From: Nitrospinota bacterium | Lineage (GTDB): Bacteria > Nitrospirota > Thermodesulfovibrionia > Thermodesulfovibrionales > UBA1546 | Assembly (NCBI GenBank): GCA_018896985.1 | Contig: JAHILQ010000164.1 | Span: forward strand, 1-7,191 | Direction: 5' to 3' | DNA: 7,191 nt | In this document: one piece after another, positions 1-5,838 of the stretch | How positions within the stretch are numbered: position 1 is the stretch's first letter | Layout of the letters: every line of letters starts with the position of its first letter | The notes under the pieces: generated by a model | The model's input: only the letters and a program-made list of their open reading frames with translations | Databases searched by the model: none | What the model was told of the DNA's origin: nothing | Translations under genes and position numbers: made by a program

Positions 1-13
1 GAGAAAGAAAGAA

Positions 14-91
14 ATCAGGTATCAGGTGTCAGGTATCAGTATATCTAACACCTAAAACCTAACACCTATAACCTATAACCTATAACCTATA
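14..91. repeat. Heptameric repeat block with opposing arms, abutting the cysK start
   Basis: Two runs of 7-bp units lie head to head. Positions 14-39 read ATCAGGT, ATCAGGT, GTCAGGT, ATCAG. Positions 47-91 read AACACCT, AAAACCT, AACACCT, then three ATAACCT units and ATA. The right-arm units are approximate reverse complements of the left-arm units (AGGTGTT or AGGTTAT against AGGTGTC or AGGTATC), so the block could fold as an imperfect cruciform or hairpin around 40-46. The phase of 7 runs into the ATG of cysK. The period is far too short for CRISPR. It resembles short intergenic heptad arrays, whose function I do not know. Confidence 0.85.
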
Positions 92-1021
92 ATGAAACTT
101 AATAAAGATATCCTTACTTTGATCGGCAATACGCCTCTGGTGAAGATCAACCGCTTATGTCAGGCGGATGACGCTGAGGTCTGGGCAAAACTTGAGGGAT
201 ATAACATAGGCGGCTCTGTGAAAGACAGGATTGCCCTTTCAATGATAGAGTCAGCAGAGAAGAGCGGGGCGCTTAAACCCGGAGGCACAATCATAGAGCC
301 TACAAGCGGGAATACCGGAATAGGGCTTGCGATGGTAGCGGCACTAAAGGAATACAAACTAATCCTTACAATGCCTGAGACAATGTCAATGGAAAGAAGA
401 CATCTGCTTCAGGCTTATGGCGCAGAGCTTGTTCTGACAGAAGGCAAGAGGGGAATGATGGGAGCTGTTGAGAAGGCAGAGGAGATTTACAGGGCAAGCA
501 CAGGTTATTTTATGCCGCAGCAGTTTGAAAATCCTGCAAACCCTGAGATACACAAAAAGACAACTGCGGTTGAGATAATGGATGCGCTCGGCGCTGTGCC
601 TGACGGCTTTGTCGCAGGCGTCGGCACAGGCGGCACGATAACAGGCATTGGCGAGGCGCTAAGAAGTAAAAAACCTGACATATGGATAGCCGCAGTGGAA
701 CCTGCGGCCTCACCTGTTCTTTCAGGCGGAAATCCCGGGCCGCATAAGATTGCAGGGATCGGGGCAGGCTTTTTCCCCGGAGTATTGAACACAAAGATAT
801 ATAATGAAGTTATTCCTGTAACAGATTCGGATGCAGCTGAAACAGCAAGGCAATTATCTCTTAAAGAAGGGCTTCTCTGCGGCATATCATCAGGAGCGGC
901 AATGTGGGCTGCATTAAGGGTTGCCAGAAAATTGGGGAAAGGGAAAAAGGTTGTTGTGATATTGCCTGACAGGGGAGAGCGTTATCTGAGCACAGGTCTT
1001 TTTGCATCGGAGACGCCATAA
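92..1021 (+). CDS. cysK: Cysteine synthase A (O-acetylserine sulfhydrylase)
   Basis: This is a fold-type II PLP enzyme that makes L-cysteine from O-acetyl-L-serine and sulfide in the cytoplasm. At 309 aa it has the normal CysK length. The N-terminus has the family opening LIGNTPLVKI (about 10-19). GGSVKDR carries the Schiff-base lysine K44, although the residue before GG is Ile where Pro is usual. TSGNTG (71-76) is the substrate-binding loop, GVGTGGT (176-182) binds the PLP phosphate, and GISSGAA (264-270) holds the serine that contacts the pyridine nitrogen. QFENPANPEIHKKTT (144-158) favours CysK over CysM. The start at 92 fits the family N-terminus, yet no Shine-Dalgarno precedes it: the heptad repeat runs straight into the ATG. 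Its stop lies 2 nt from the stop of the convergent gene. Cystathionine beta-synthase is a less likely alternative because there is no C-terminal regulatory part. Confidence 0.95.
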   Translation: MKLNKDILTLIGNTPLVKINRLCQADDAEVWAKLEGYNIGGSVKDRIALSMIESAEKSGALKPGGTIIEPTSGNTGIGLAMVAALKEYKLILTMPETMSMERRHLLQAYGAELVLTEGKRGMMGAVEKAEEIYRASTGYFMPQQFENPANPEIHKKTTAVEIMDALGAVPDGFVAGVGTGGTITGIGEALRSKKPDIWIAAVEPAASPVLSGGNPGPHKIAGIGAGFFPGVLNTKIYNEVIPVTDSDAAETARQLSLKEGLLCGISSGAAMWAALRVARKLGKGKKVVVILPDRGERYLSTGLFASETP

Positions 1022-1023
1022 GA

Positions 1024-1572
1024 TTAAGTTATCGTACATTTTATCGCATCAAATGCCAGGAGTATTCGCTTTTCCTTTTCTGCCCTGTCTGGGGCCAGCT
1101 TTTTAAATTCAATTTTCTGAAGAAGTTCACCAAGCTCATTTCTTGAAGGAATGGATCCCATGCCTTCGCTGATAACCTTGCCTGTCAACGTATCAAGCGC
1201 TATTGCGTCTGTTCCGTCTGTTACAACTGCAAAAGGTATCTGATAAGAGTCAAGCACACGGGCGCATGCGACTGCCTGCCTTTCCCTTGAGACCAGCTCG
1301 CCGACAGAACATTTAATTAAGATAAGTCTTTTGCCGTCAATGCTTATGATAATGTCTGTTCCTGATTTGCATCTTTCATTTCCAATCAAAACTTCAAATT
1401 CCCTGTCTTTTTCTATCTCGGTTGCGGCATAGCCTTTTTTCTCAAGAAGGAATTTTTCCACATCTTGTCTGATTGCAGAAAGTTCTGATTCAGCGGCATC
1501 AATCTCTTTTTTAATCAATGCCTCCATTGCTTCTTCTTTGTTTTCAAACCCATCCGGAAGTTTATATTTCAT
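1024..1572 (-). CDS. Small orphan protein with HsdR N-terminal (PD-(D/E)xK-like) domain
   Basis: The protein has 182 aa. It starts with a charged, probably coiled-coil helix (about 12-45). A compact alpha/beta core resembling the type I restriction HsdR N-terminal domain (HSDR_N_2-like) follows: REFEVLIGNE (57-66), GTDIIISIDG (71-80), LILIKC (83-88), RERQAVACARV (96-106) and the strand PFAVVTDGTDAIALD (113-127). In active family members the core carries D...ExK plus QxxxY. Here D73 and K87 remain, but the E position is Leu85 and the Q99 motif ends in Cys103 instead of Tyr, so nuclease activity is doubtful. No helicase, HsdM or HsdS lies nearby. The start at 1572 is supported by AGAGG a few bases upstream. 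It faces cysK tail to tail, and the MITE-like element begins about 36 bp upstream of its start. The function is unknown; the family call is from pattern recognition only. Confidence 0.65.
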   Translation of the reverse strand: MKYKLPDGFENKEEAMEALIKKEIDAAESELSAIRQDVEKFLLEKKGYAATEIEKDREFEVLIGNERCKSGTDIIISIDGKRLILIKCSVGELVSRERQAVACARVLDSYQIPFAVVTDGTDAIALDTLTGKVISEGMGSIPSRNELGELLQKIEFKKLAPDRAEKEKRILLAFDAIKCTIT

Positions 1573-1607
1573 TCATCCTCTTATAATTAATCTCCCACAA
1601 ATAGCTC

Positions 1608-1783
1608 GGAGGCTGTGCCTGTTTTTCGGCAATATTAAACTACCATTGTAATGCTGCAAGCGTTAGTACAATATATCAGGTTATTCTAAGCTGTTATGCG
1701 GGGCTATCCGCTCCACTTCGTAGAGACTTCAGCCCCTATTCTGACAGACCCGTGAATCTTGCCTCAATCCAGACACAGCCTCC
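1608..1783. mobile_element. MITE-like element with imperfect terminal inverted repeats
   Basis: GGAGGCTGTGCCTG at 1608-1621 is matched by CAGACACAGCCTCC at 1770-1783, an inverted repeat with 13 of 14 positions paired. The similarity continues inward after a 6-base dissimilar patch: GGCAATATT (about 1628-1636) against the reverse complement of AATCTTGCC (1755-1763), 8 of 9. The whole 176 bp has no plausible gene and contains a compound hairpin. This is the architecture of a miniature inverted-repeat element or of a larger palindromic intergenic repeat. No clear target-site duplication is visible (left flank ...AGCTC, right flank TATCAA...), so insertion is inferred, not shown. It occupies most of the 261-bp gap between the HsdR-N-like gene and the transporter cluster. 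Confidence 0.55.
1700..1736. repeat. Compound hairpin inside the MITE-like element
   Basis: The outer stem is GGGGCT (1700-1705) with AGCCCC (1731-1736). The inner stem is CTCCAC (1711-1716) with GTAGAG (1720-1725), having one C-A mismatch and a 3-base TTC loop. There is no T tract on either side, so it does not look like an intrinsic terminator. It is centrally placed between the terminal repeats. Confidence 0.6.
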
Positions 1784-1833
1784 TATCAATTTTATCCACA
1801 CATATGCCTGCCATAAAGTGATTGAATTGCATT

Positions 1834-2040
1834 TCAATCTTTCCTGACAGCCTTCTTTGCCTTTTCAAACAACCCATCCATCTTCTTTGTATTTTCAGCA
1901 ATCTCTTTAAGTATAGAGGATAATTCTTTATCCCCTGATGCTGATGCCTTCTCCGCCCACTCAATGTATGTCTTTGCATGTTCTTCATTGTGCTCTGCCC
2001 AGTGTTCAAGAAGATGCCTGAGCTTGCTTATGTCGTCCAT
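1834..2040 (-). CDS. Small histidine-helix protein at the end of the Ni/Co transporter operon
   Basis: This 68-aa protein is highly charged and almost certainly all alpha-helical. Histidines 9, 13, 17 and 21 are spaced exactly four residues apart within RHLLEHWAEHNEEHA (8-22), which puts four imidazoles on one helix face with acidic residues between them, a plausible divalent-metal site. A short linker (ASASGDKE, about 32-39) separates this helix from a second amphipathic one (40-66). The ORF begins inside the last 13 nt of cbiO and has a strong ribosome site, so it is translationally coupled to the transporter. I recall similar small proteins beside CbiMQO systems, possibly the family labelled DUF8180, but cannot verify that here. 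A role as nickel/cobalt chaperone, buffer or transporter accessory is inferred from residue pattern and position. Confidence 0.85.
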   Translation of the reverse strand: MDDISKLRHLLEHWAEHNEEHAKTYIEWAEKASASGDKELSSILKEIAENTKKMDGLFEKAKKAVRKD

Positions 2041-2807
2041 CTTTCCCCCTCCATGATTTTATCATTTCCATATGCAACTCTCTGAAGGCTCAAAGGAAGC
2101 TCAAGGTTGTTCTCCTCAAGCAATCCCCTGTCTGAGAGTATTTCATGCGATAGCCCGTCAGCTACTATCCTTCCATCCCTGATCACAATGCACCTCTTGC
2201 ATACATCGAGGATCAGATCAAGATCGTGAGAGGCAATTACCTTTGTATGCTCAAAATCCTTAAGGAACTCTATGAGCTGTCTGCGCGATTTCGGGTCAAG
2301 GTTTGATGCAGGCTCGTCCATAACAAGGATGTCGGGCTGCATTGCAATGACTGATGCAATGGCAACTGAGCTTTTCTGCCCGCTTGAAAGATGGTGCGGG
2401 GGCTTGTCCTTCAGTGAAAGGCATCCAACTATCTTAAGGACTTCATCTACACGCTCCCTTACCTTTTCCTCAGGCAGTCCCAGATTAAGCGGCCCGAAGG
2501 CAACATCATCAAAAACAGTTGGCATAAAGAGTTGGTCGTCAGGATTCTGGAATACCATGCCGACCTTCCTGCGGATTTCCTGCCGGGTCTTTTTAGTAAG
2601 TTGGAGGTCGCCGATGGTGATAATACCTGAAGAAGGCAGAAGATATCCATTCATATGCATGAGGATCGTTGATTTGCCCGCGCCGTTTGCACCGACGATG
2701 CCCACTGATTCGCCGTGGATGATTCTGAAAGAAACGCCATTAAGCGCCTCGGTGCCGTCTGGATAGCAAAAGGAAACGCTATCAAACGCTACAAGATGGT
2801 GGCTCAT
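2028..2807 (-). CDS. cbiO: ECF-type cobalt/nickel transporter ATPase (CbiO/NikO-like)
   Basis: This 259-aa ATP-binding subunit powers the CbiM(N)Q importer from the cytoplasmic face. Walker A is GANGAGKST (39-47). The Q-loop FQNPDDQLF (86-94) is the typical EcfA/CbiO form. The ABC signature is LSSGQ (140-144), with Ser where the second Gly is usual; Walker B is ILVMDEP (160-166), the D-loop is SNLDP (168-172), and the switch histidine is H194 in ASHD. Length and the C-terminal DGRIVADG stretch fit single-gene CbiO homodimers; no second ATPase gene is present. The start codon overlaps the cbiQ stop as ATGA, with AGGAG about 7 nt upstream. It ends inside the next small gene. Metal specificity cannot be read from the ATPase; it is assigned from the neighbouring CbiM. 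Confidence 0.93.
   Translation of the reverse strand: MSHHLVAFDSVSFCYPDGTEALNGVSFRIIHGESVGIVGANGAGKSTILMHMNGYLLPSSGIITIGDLQLTKKTRQEIRRKVGMVFQNPDDQLFMPTVFDDVAFGPLNLGLPEEKVRERVDEVLKIVGCLSLKDKPPHHLSSGQKSSVAIASVIAMQPDILVMDEPASNLDPKSRRQLIEFLKDFEHTKVIASHDLDLILDVCKRCIVIRDGRIVADGLSHEILSDRGLLEENNLELPLSLQRVAYGNDKIMEGERWTT
2045..2052 (-). promoter_or_regulatory. Strong ribosome binding site for the histidine-helix protein
   Basis: On the minus strand GGAGGGGG sits 4 nt before the ATG at 2040. It lies inside the coding sequence of cbiO and fixes the start of the small downstream gene. Confidence 0.7.
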
Positions 2808-3613
2808 ACGGCAAGCTCCTGTACAAACCTCCCGATCATTTCGGTGATATTGAAGAAACGAAGTGCGGAGAGAAAGGCTATGGTCAAGAAAACAAAGATT
2901 GCATCCGATATGGTGAAGCGGAGCTGCCTCATAGAAGGGATATGCCCGCGGAACCCACGGGAAAGCATGGCATTGTATATTCGCTCTGCCCGCTCAACCG
3001 TTCTGACAAACAGTATTCCGATAAGACGTACAAAGACTTTTATGTCCGTGCCGCGGCTGCCAAAGGATCGCAGGTCCCTTGCTCTGACTATCCGCATTGC
3101 CTCCTCCATGAGCACAAAAATATAGCGATATAAAAAGAAGAGCTGTGACGTGAAAGGCGCGGGAACGCCAAGCCTCTGAAGGGCGGTACAAATACCGGGA
3201 AAGGATGTTGTTGCAATCAGAAGGAGTGCAGAGCTTGTCGTAAGTGTAAACTTTATCAGGAGGGAGAGAAAAGATATCCAGCCTGCCGAAATAAGGACAC
3301 CGTCCGCAAGGGTGACAGCCCTGGTATCGAAGAGGGGATTGAAGATGCCTATGAAAACTGCGAAGGGAGAAACAATGAGCATCTTCTTAAGCACAAATTT
3401 AAATGGCGTGTCGCTGAGGGTAATCAGAAGGACTGGGAAGATGAAAAACGGGACGAGGGGAATGACTTCATACTTGGGATAGGAGATGACGGTGATAACG
3501 AAGATCATAGTCGCGATCACCTTGCCCCGTGGATCAAGCCTATGCACAACGGTGTCCCGATAGGAAAGCCTGTCGAGATAGCCGATATTGAAATACTCTT
3601 CATCAAAGGTCAT
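2804..3613 (-). CDS. cbiQ: ECF transporter transmembrane T component (CbiQ/NikQ-like)
   Basis: This 269-aa integral membrane protein couples the ATPases to the substrate-binding CbiM. HRLDPRGKVIAT (24-35) is the conserved N-terminal signature before the first membrane span. Hydrophobic spans lie at about 31-48, 51-67, 78-93, 108-134 and 236-255. The two cytoplasmic coupling motifs are recognisable: ARD at 178-180 within RIVRARDLRS (usually A-R-G/S/T) and SRG at 218-220 within AMLSRGFRG. The start at 3613 fits the family N-terminus but has no convincing ribosome site; a 13-codon ORF upstream ends by ATGA overlap with it. It is separated from cbiM by 111 bp containing a strong hairpin, and overlaps cbiO by 4 nt. 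Confidence 0.92.
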   Translation of the reverse strand: MTFDEEYFNIGYLDRLSYRDTVVHRLDPRGKVIATMIFVITVISYPKYEVIPLVPFFIFPVLLITLSDTPFKFVLKKMLIVSPFAVFIGIFNPLFDTRAVTLADGVLISAGWISFLSLLIKFTLTTSSALLLIATTSFPGICTALQRLGVPAPFTSQLFFLYRYIFVLMEEAMRIVRARDLRSFGSRGTDIKVFVRLIGILFVRTVERAERIYNAMLSRGFRGHIPSMRQLRFTISDAIFVFLTIAFLSALRFFNITEMIGRFVQELAV

Positions 3614-3651
3614 GGACGATCTGCCAACTGTACAGGATAGAGGACTCTCAT
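3610..3651 (-). other. Possible 13-codon upstream ORF coupled to cbiQ
   Basis: On the minus strand an ATG at 3651 opens a frame encoding MRVLYPVQLADRP whose TGA overlaps the cbiQ ATG (ATGA). It has no clear ribosome site of its own. Given that cbiQ also lacks one, it could feed ribosomes to cbiQ, but an ORF this short can arise by chance. Confidence 0.2.
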
Positions 3652-3671
3652 GCCATTACGATAACGGAATC

Positions 3672-3704
3672 CGGGGAGGAATATCAACGGGCGCTTCCTC
3701 CCCG
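3672..3704 (-). promoter_or_regulatory. Intercistronic hairpin between cbiM and cbiQ
   Basis: CGGGGAGGAA (3672-3681) and TTCCTCCCCG (3695-3704) form a perfect 10-bp stem with a 13-nt loop. In transcription direction it starts 20 nt after the cbiM stop and ends about 58 nt before the cbiQ start. No T tract follows it, so an intrinsic terminator is unlikely. A role in mRNA 3'-end protection, processing or differential expression of cbiM versus cbiQO is more plausible. Confidence 0.7.
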
Positions 3705-3724
3705 TGTTTCTCTCTCAGAAATGT

Positions 3725-4765
3725 TCAGGACTTGTTTCTCCTTATTGCCCTGATACTAACCCCGATGATCATAATAACCCCGAGAACAATAACGGCTCCG
3801 AGAATACCCGATAGGGATGTTCCCGTATCAACTCCGGGCCATGAAGGGGCTGCTTCTTCCTGTTTTGCTTCATTTTCTGATTTTTTGAAAGTGTAATCCG
3901 GCAGAAAAGCGGTCTTCTCCTGGAATCCTTTCAGAACTGCAGTAATCCCATGCTCCTGCTCAGGAAGTTCGGCTTTGCCGTAGACCTTTTCAATCGACCA
4001 TTCAAGCCCGTCAGGGAAGGTCGAAGCAAACCACGAGAGCGCACCGCCGGTTATTGCGGCAAGTATCACGAACGTCACGAGGACGTTCTTTAGGGATATC
4101 CCTGCTGCAAGCGGTCTGGATGCGGGAATACTTTCAAGTAACTCCGGCCTCACCGTGCGCACATAACTGATAACACCGGCAGTGACAATTCCTTCGACAA
4201 TGCCGATGCCAAGATGAATCGGCTGCATCAGCAGCAGGAATGTCCCGAAAGGAAGCTCGCTCTTTCCTGAAAGAAGCGTCTGAATAACGACAGAGAATGC
4301 GCCAAGCTGGAGCCCTATGACAGCGCTCAGGAGCGACGCAAAAAGTATCCGTCCGTTGCTCGTGCTGTTCTTCGTCAAAGGCTTGTAGATGAGCGGGTAG
4401 GCGATGAAACAGGGATAGATTCCCATGTTCCAGATATTGCATCCGAGGGCAAGAAGCCCTCCGTCAGCAAAGAAGAGCGCCTGGACAGTAAGAACCGATG
4501 CCATGACAAGGAAGGCGGCATAGGGGCCAAGAATTATCGCCAGTATTAAGCCGCCGCCAAGATGACCGCTTGAGCCTGTTACCGGAATTGTAAAATTAAT
4601 CATCTGGGCTGCGAAGATGAAAGCGCCGAGGACCCCCATCAGGGGTATCAATTTTTCATCCAGATTTTCCTTAAGTTTTTTTGAGCAGTATGCTATTGTT
4701 CCTAACGTTCCTGCCCAAAAGGTTGCTCCGACTGCAGGTGAAAGTAAAGCATCTGCCATATGCAT
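3725..4765 (-). CDS. cbiM: Cobalt/nickel ECF substrate-binding permease CbiM fused to a PDGLE (CbiN/NikN-like) domain
   Basis: This 346-aa membrane protein is the metal-capturing S component. It opens with MHMADALLSPAVG; in structurally studied NikM/CbiM the free N-terminus, His2 and a His near residue 67 bind the metal, and here His2 and H68 in GSSGHLGGG (64-72) are both present. GCNIWNMG (108-115) and PIHLGIGIVEGIVT (182-195) are further CbiM signatures. Residues about 1-205 form the CbiM core with several spans; 226-246 is another span, followed by FPDGLEWS (250-257), a soluble loop, and a last span at about 318-338 with a basic tail. That second half is the CbiN-like accessory part fused in frame. 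The start is fixed by AAAGGAG (4774-4780) with an 8-nt spacer and by the MH beginning. It lies 54 bp after the outer-membrane gene, probably in the same transcript. Nickel versus cobalt cannot be decided. Confidence 0.93.
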   Translation of the reverse strand: MHMADALLSPAVGATFWAGTLGTIAYCSKKLKENLDEKLIPLMGVLGAFIFAAQMINFTIPVTGSSGHLGGGLILAIILGPYAAFLVMASVLTVQALFFADGGLLALGCNIWNMGIYPCFIAYPLIYKPLTKNSTSNGRILFASLLSAVIGLQLGAFSVVIQTLLSGKSELPFGTFLLLMQPIHLGIGIVEGIVTAGVISYVRTVRPELLESIPASRPLAAGISLKNVLVTFVILAAITGGALSWFASTFPDGLEWSIEKVYGKAELPEQEHGITAVLKGFQEKTAFLPDYTFKKSENEAKQEEAAPSWPGVDTGTSLSGILGAVIVLGVIMIIGVSIRAIRRNKS

Positions 4766-4773
4766 ATCATATA

Positions 4774-4780
4774 CTCCTTT
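4774..4780 (-). promoter_or_regulatory. Ribosome binding site fixing the cbiM start
   Basis: AAAGGAG on the minus strand is followed by an 8-nt spacer and the ATG at 4765. An ATG at 4770 is out of frame and the in-frame ATG two codons downstream would remove His2, so this site decides the functional N-terminus. Confidence 0.7.
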
Positions 4781-4819
4781 TTTTGTGAGATTTTCCCATT
4801 CTTTTCCCTCTACATAAAA

Positions 4820-5635
4820 TTAAAACCTCAGTGCAATTCCTGCAAGGAATGTTAAATCCGTTTCAGGCTTGTTAAGCCCGCCCTTTACTCCAAGATCTAT
4901 GTCAAGATTTTCCGAGATAGAGTATATCAAACCGCCGAGGATAAAGGTGGGATGCGTATTTGATGTCTTATCAGGATTCCTCTCCACCCCAATATTTGCA
5001 ACCACCTTGAGGTCTTTCACAACCTCAACCTCTGATGCCAGAGAAGCATGCCAGATATTCTTTCTGTTCGCCTCTTTATCTGCTTGAAGTTTGTATTCAT
5101 TGTGAGTGTATCCAAGATTCAGATGAAATGCCCATGGCTCTACCTCCTTTGTTGTAATAAACATAAGGCTGTATGAAGCCCTTCCGTTACCCAGACCTTT
5201 ATTTTCATCTCCTATTGGCAGTGTGATTCCGGGTTTTAGAGCAAGACTTAGCCCATCCTTCTCGTAGAACCTCCACTTGACCTCCAGAGACATATCAGAT
5301 ATGCCGTCTCCCTGCTCGGTTTTATCAGTTGTGACAACCCCGTCTATCCTTGTCTTTTTCCATTGGTACGGCAGGCCGAGGACAATATCTGCATTATCTG
5401 TTATGCCGTAAGATAATGCGGTTGCCAGTTCACCGCCTGTTTCTTTCTTTGTTTCCCATTTTTCCTCATCCGTGTTGTACTGCTGCTCTTTTTCCTTGGT
5501 GAATTCGCTGTTAACCTCCAACTGGAACTTTCCCTTGCCCTGCGTGCCTGTGTCGTCAGTGATGAGCGGATGGGCAGCGAAAGAGACACTTGCAAACATC
5601 ACCAAAAAGCAGACCGTTAAAAACAGTTTTTTCAT
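4820..5635 (-). CDS. Outer-membrane beta-barrel protein (Phenol_MetA_deg / transporter-like)
   Basis: The protein has 271 aa with a clear signal peptide: MKK, a hydrophobic core to about residue 19, and likely cleavage after SFA (18-20). The mature start HPLITDDTGTQGKGKFQLEVNSE (22-44) is the hallmark of proteins annotated as transporter or MetA-pathway-of-phenol-degradation family. The rest shows alternating beta-strand pairs (for example LATALSYGITDNADIVLGLPY, SLEVKWRFYEKDGLSLALKPG), and the chain ends in ALRF with the terminal Phe used by outer-membrane barrels. The family name is historical; substrates are mostly unknown. A GGAGG site lies 10 nt before the ATG. It precedes cbiM by 54 bp on the same strand with no terminator between, so a role in passing Ni/Co across the outer membrane is an attractive inference, not shown. 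Confidence 0.85.
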   Translation of the reverse strand: MKKLFLTVCFLVMFASVSFAAHPLITDDTGTQGKGKFQLEVNSEFTKEKEQQYNTDEEKWETKKETGGELATALSYGITDNADIVLGLPYQWKKTRIDGVVTTDKTEQGDGISDMSLEVKWRFYEKDGLSLALKPGITLPIGDENKGLGNGRASYSLMFITTKEVEPWAFHLNLGYTHNEYKLQADKEANRKNIWHASLASEVEVVKDLKVVANIGVERNPDKTSNTHPTFILGGLIYSISENLDIDLGVKGGLNKPETDLTFLAGIALRF

Positions 5636-5669
5636 TTTTACACTTCCTCCTCCCTTAGTTTTCCTTTTA

Positions 5670-5702
5670 CCCCCTTTTCTGATAAAATCAGAGTGAGGGG
5701 GG
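5670..5702 (-). promoter_or_regulatory. Hairpin in the 5' leader of the outer-membrane gene
   Basis: On the minus strand CCCCC (5701-5697), an internal loop, TCTGAT (5692-5687), loop TTT, ATCAGA (5683-5678), AAA and GGGGG (5674-5670) make a two-part stem. It ends about 16 nt before the AGGAGG ribosome site of the gene starting at 5635. No T tract follows. It could modulate ribosome access or mRNA stability. Confidence 0.5.
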
Positions 5703-5723
5703 ATGGTTAGAGCCTCTCTCCTC

Positions 5724-5769
5724 AGGGCAGGGCTAAATCCTTAATTGCGAGTTTGGGTCTCCCTGCCCT
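5724..5769 (-). promoter_or_regulatory. Second leader inverted repeat upstream of the outer-membrane gene
   Basis: AGGGCAGGG (5724-5732) and CCCTGCCCT (5761-5769) are a perfect 9-bp GC-rich inverted repeat enclosing 28 nt. Together with the hairpin at 5670-5702 it makes the ~200-bp gene-free stretch 5636-5838 strongly structured. No known riboswitch consensus could be matched with confidence. Confidence 0.5.
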
Positions 5770-5772
5770 AAA

Positions 5773-5800
5773 ATCCTAAATATGCTATCTGAAATCTCAA
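5773..5800 (-). promoter_or_regulatory. Weak candidate sigma-70-type promoter for the outer-membrane/transporter operon
   Basis: TTGAGA (5800-5795), a 16-nt spacer and TAGGAT (5778-5773) resemble -35 and -10 boxes. The -10 match is poor (4 of 6). The position, just before the structured leader, is what makes it worth listing. Confidence 0.2.
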
Positions 5801-5810
5801 ATTATGCTCC

Positions 5811-5821
5811 TCACCTCCTTT
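5811..5821 (-). other. Orphan Shine-Dalgarno-like sequence
   Basis: AAAGGAGGTGA on the minus strand is a near-perfect complement of the 16S rRNA 3' end. No ATG or GTG follows at a suitable distance. A TTG at 5800, 13 nt beyond AGGAGG, opens only a 10-codon frame (MRFQIAYLGF). It may be a relic, a leader-peptide site or chance. Confidence 0.35.
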
Positions 5822-5838
5822 CCCGAAAGCCTTTCTTG

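Noticed and set aside
14..91. CRISPR or telomere-like array
   Set aside because: The units are 7 bp with no spacers, and the sequence is internal to a window with normal genes on one side.
505..885. Long minus-strand frames opposite cysK
   Set aside because: They are low-complexity Pro/Ser/Ala shadow translations of a conserved enzyme gene.
1792..1800. TTATCCACA, a perfect DnaA-box match
   Set aside because: It is a single isolated copy with no dnaA, dnaN, AT-rich unwinding region or further boxes, so it is compatible with chance.
1820..1839. Near-perfect 20-bp palindrome at the end of the histidine-helix gene, as a possible operon terminator
   Set aside because: The stem is AT-rich with an internal mismatch, overlaps the stop codon and has no T tract after it.
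1764..2009. 81-codon minus-strand frame overlapping the histidine-helix gene
   Set aside because: It lies in another frame of a better-supported gene and has no ribosome site or recognisable domain.
2272..2766. 164-codon open frame on the + strand opposite cbiO
   Set aside because: The composition is Ser/Arg-rich with no domain; the opposite strand encodes a fully conserved ATPase.
4758..4767. ATATGCATAT palindrome over the cbiM start, as a possible NikR-type operator
   Set aside because: It does not match the GTATGA-N16-TCATAC consensus, and it is explained by the codons for Met-His-Met.
5724..5769. Cobalamin or NiCo riboswitch in the barrel leader
   Set aside because: The inverted repeat is real, but I could not place the conserved core of either class by eye, so it is listed only as structure.
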